DNA from: Priapulus caudatus
Lineage: Eukaryota > Priapulida > Priapulimorpha > Priapulimorphida > Priapulidae
Assembly (NCBI RefSeq): GCF_000485595.1
Contig: NW_014577310.1
Span: forward strand, 99,608-146,718
Length of the DNA: 47,111 bases
Reading direction: 5' to 3'
Positions 35,680 through 47,111 of this stretch are shown one piece after another. The notes under the pieces are model-generated. The model had not been told where the DNA came from and made no database searches. It saw only the letters and a list, made by a program, of their open reading frames with translations. Position numbers and translations under genes: made by a program. Numbering within the stretch: position 1 is the stretch's first letter; each line of letters opens with the position of its first letter.

Positions 35680-35895
35680 CTTCCTTTTCCTTTTCTTATT
35701 TCCTATTTAGACTTTTAAAATAGGAAACGGATCAGAAACCCATTTCTTATTTCCTATTTAGACTTTTAAAATAGGAAACGGATCAGAAACCCATTTCCTA
35801 TTTTCTATTTTCATTTTAAAAATAGGAAACAGGTCAGAAACCCATTTCCTATTTGCAACGTCAAATGGGAAAACAAACTAATGGTATGTACCGTG
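35680..35895 (-). repeat. Right arm of the large inverted repeat
   Basis: This is the inverted match of 27268-27485 over about 215 bp, including the repeated TAGGAAATGGGTTTCTGA units and the outer end CATACC(G/A)TTAGTTTG. Confidence 0.75.
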
Positions 35896-37679
35896 ATTGT
35901 TCAAACCGGTTGCATATATCAGTCACAAACTGTGGCGATATCAAATCAAGTGTTTTGAATAGGTTTCAAAAATAAAATTGTTCTCATATTACATACCTAC
36001 GTATATCATGTTTACCATAATTGAAACACTGATATTAGAACAAGTAGTGGTATAATTATGTTGGTCAAAGAATTTTATTATGCATTCAAACTTGACAACG
36101 ATCAGAAAAACCATTAGACAAAATGGTGACTGGTGTATCAAGATTTCAAATATTCTTTATGCCATAAAACAGTCAACATGCACATGGCAATAGTGCCACA
36201 CAGTTGTGGTGGTGCGACACATCGGATTGTATTCACAGTAGCAGGCGTATAAGAACTGTCTGAAATTACCGCAGCTTCATGAAAAACGAATATTTGGGCA
36301 AAGATAACGTTTTATTGCCAATCTTCAACGATCCCACACTCGAACAACGATATTCTACTGCAGACGAAGATTGGTAGGATGCCATAGCTGCTAATTGGCT
36401 AGTATATCAATTTTATTACCCTGGCAGAACATGATATTAATCACAGGAATGTTTAAGCCCAATCAAGAAAGGAGGCAGAAGTGGCTGCTGATACTTAAAT
36501 AAGATTTTTCATTCCTCGCTCCCATCTATCGCTGCCACTTATCCTATTCCCTTTTCTCTTACACTGTCATTTCCATTTACACGTACAAATGCACATTTCC
36601 GCTCTCCTCGACTTCTGTTTCTCCCAACACCTCCCAGCCTTCAACTCTTCTCCCTCCCATTTTTCTTCATCTCATCACCTTAGTTGTCTAAATGCAACTA
36701 TTCTTATCCATAATCCTCTACCACTTCTTTAAATCACCCTCTACAGATGACATACCTAGCCGCATTTGTCTGCATTTAAGAACTAATTTCATACAAATTG
36801 TTTCATGCCTGTCTTGCACCACCAAAAAATGCATTTGATGAAGACACACATAAACACATAGAGATTATCAGGCTACAAAATATCTTTACATGAAAATCAG
36901 GAGTGGAAAAGCTCCTGCCATTCTAGCTAAAGTATAAAATAAGTACTCGCTCAGAACAGCTCTGACTTGCATTACGTGAGTTAGCAAATAATCGATTCCC
37001 ACACTGCTCACAAATATACGTTTTCGCTATGGTGGGTGGCTAACACATTGCTAAGCCCATCGCTCTCAACTCTAGCAGCAAACTGCATGCAGCGCCCCCT
37101 TCCCACACTCAGGATATACCACTGCCACAATGCTAGCACTATTTTTAAAGTAGGCAGAGCTCCGGGGAAATCCAGCAAATGGCAAGCCAACGGCTGCGTA
37201 GTCGCCGCCGAACAAAACATTAGAAATTTCTATGACTTGCATGATTGTTGGTGGACAAATTTAGATGTTTTAAGCTGAATACGCAAAAACGTATCAAAGA
37301 CAATGTTCGAGAATTAAGTATATTGGCAAGCATCCCAAAAATGCATGATAAATACGTGAACATAGTTTAGTAAACAGCGTAATGATTTGAAAGTAGTAAA
37401 TGGGCGCACTATTTCGTATCACTATTTTATCAAATTTCTCATGAAATAATGGTCCGACTTTTATTATCTTTGCAGTTTTTATAAGTACACACCGTATTAA
37501 ATAGGACAGGGGTAACGGGGTCGCTGTAAAACTGATAGTAAAAAAGCGTAAGAAATTCTTACGGAAATCAGCTTGTGGCAGTGGTAGAATTGAGCCAGAG
37601 CGAGAGCGGCATCTGTCGTGGAGTTTGCTCTAGCAGATGTACAGTGGTGACATCTGTTGGCGAGGAACTGCTGTACTTG
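35896..37679. other. Region between the inverted repeat and the MCM5 stop; no gene seen
   Basis: AT-rich non-coding sequence, matched by 27960-29727. It should hold the MCM5 3' UTR. No open frame of note. Confidence 0.5.
37460..37465 (-). promoter_or_regulatory. Candidate MCM5 poly(A) signal
   Basis: AATAAA on the minus strand about 215 nt downstream of the MCM5 stop codon. Confidence 0.4.
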
Positions 37680-46498
<8,819 letters not shown>

Positions 46499-46570
46499 CT
46501 ATGAAATGCAAGCAATTGACAAAAAATAAAATAAATATTGGTCATTTGAACTTTTTAAACGTTAGAAATT

Positions 46571-46845
46571 CAGGGTTCTGCCCAGGATTTTTTAGTGCCC
46601 GGCGCAGATGCAAGCGCCGTAGGCGCGAAGCCAGTCTAGGGGAGTCCGGGGGCATGCCCCCTGAAAATTTTTGATAGTCTGAAACTCAATTTCCTGCATT
46701 CTGAGCAATAAAAAGCCCATATATCACTTTTTTTTCCTTTTTTTTATATCAAAAATTAGTGCCGGGCGGAGATATATAGTGCCGGGCGGCAACCGCGAGT
46801 GCCGGGCACACCCGCCCACCGCCGCCCACCGTGGGCAGAACCCTG
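46571..46845. mobile_element. hAT-type MITE near the right edge
   Basis: This 275-bp element has inverted ends CAGGGTTCTGCCCA and its inverse with one mismatch. The interior carries three GTGCCGGGC repeats. It lies in the MCM5 intron upstream of exon 46498-46370. The terminus resembles that of the element at 14837-15021. Confidence 0.7.
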
Positions 46846-47073
46846 GAATTACAGTTTGTAGCTGCAACAGTAGGTATACATGCACGTGGCACATTTTTTT
46901 ATAAACTCTTTTGAACTCCATGTTTCGGTAAACAGTTGCACTGTAGACCTCTCAGTGGAGCTCATTGTTTCTATTTACACAAGTCTATCCTCATCATGGA
47001 TACAGGAACTCCTAATGCTGATGTACTGATTTACATACTATGCAGGCGTTCTGTGATTCACGAATACAATGAA

Positions 47074-47111
47074 TAAAAGTGTCAATGACACTGCATGTAG
47101 CTCACCACAAC
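47074..47111 (+). repeat. Start of another copy of the GTGTCAATGACAC dispersed repeat
   Basis: The sequence AAAAGTGTCAATGACACTG, then CATG, then TAGCTCACCACAAC runs off the right edge. Confidence 0.55.

Overview
The window is nuclear DNA of an invertebrate animal. It has split genes with GT-AG introns, large AT-rich introns, many non-autonomous DNA transposons and two assembly gaps. The phylum cannot be fixed from the sequence. The five recognisable genes are all conserved across bilaterians, and I see no bacterial, viral or plasmid genes.

Layout. (1) 1-15240, plus strand: the 3' part of a giantin (GOLGB1)-like golgin. It has a coding exon of more than 9.3 kb followed by seven short exons, the last encoding a tail anchor. 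The giant exon is broken on paper by a 124-bp inverted segment (1472-1595); turning that segment round restores one frame. (2) 15241-20019: no gene seen; a palindromic MITE at the giantin 3' end, an AT-rich stretch, a TTAGGG-containing foldback element and a roughly 310-bp tandem repeat. (3) 20020-21641, minus: a two-exon FBXO22. (4) 21759-22409, minus: an intronless frataxin gene only 117 bp upstream of FBXO22. (5) 22410-26765: transposon-rich DNA, including a MULE-like element and a 2.1-kb hAT element. (6) 26766-27245, plus: an intronless mitochondrial thioredoxin (TXN2) gene. (7) 27246-37679: a large inverted repeat, a 25-N gap and a noisy second copy of the MCM5 3' half. (8) 37680-46498, minus: MCM5, 13 exons, lacking only about 97 N-terminal residues that lie beyond the right edge.

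Functions. Giantin tethers vesicles at the Golgi, FBXO22 is an SCF substrate receptor, frataxin and TXN2 are mitochondrial matrix proteins, and MCM5 is a replicative helicase subunit. They do not form one pathway; the cluster looks like ordinary animal gene neighbourhood. The points most worth following are: a ladder of four LC8 (dynein light chain)-like motifs spaced exactly 14 residues apart in giantin; the in-frame inversion in its coiled coil; the compact frataxin-FBXO22 pair; and evidence that 27.8-35.3 kb and 35.7-41.7 kb are two versions (probably haplotypes, one of them unpolished) of a single locus.
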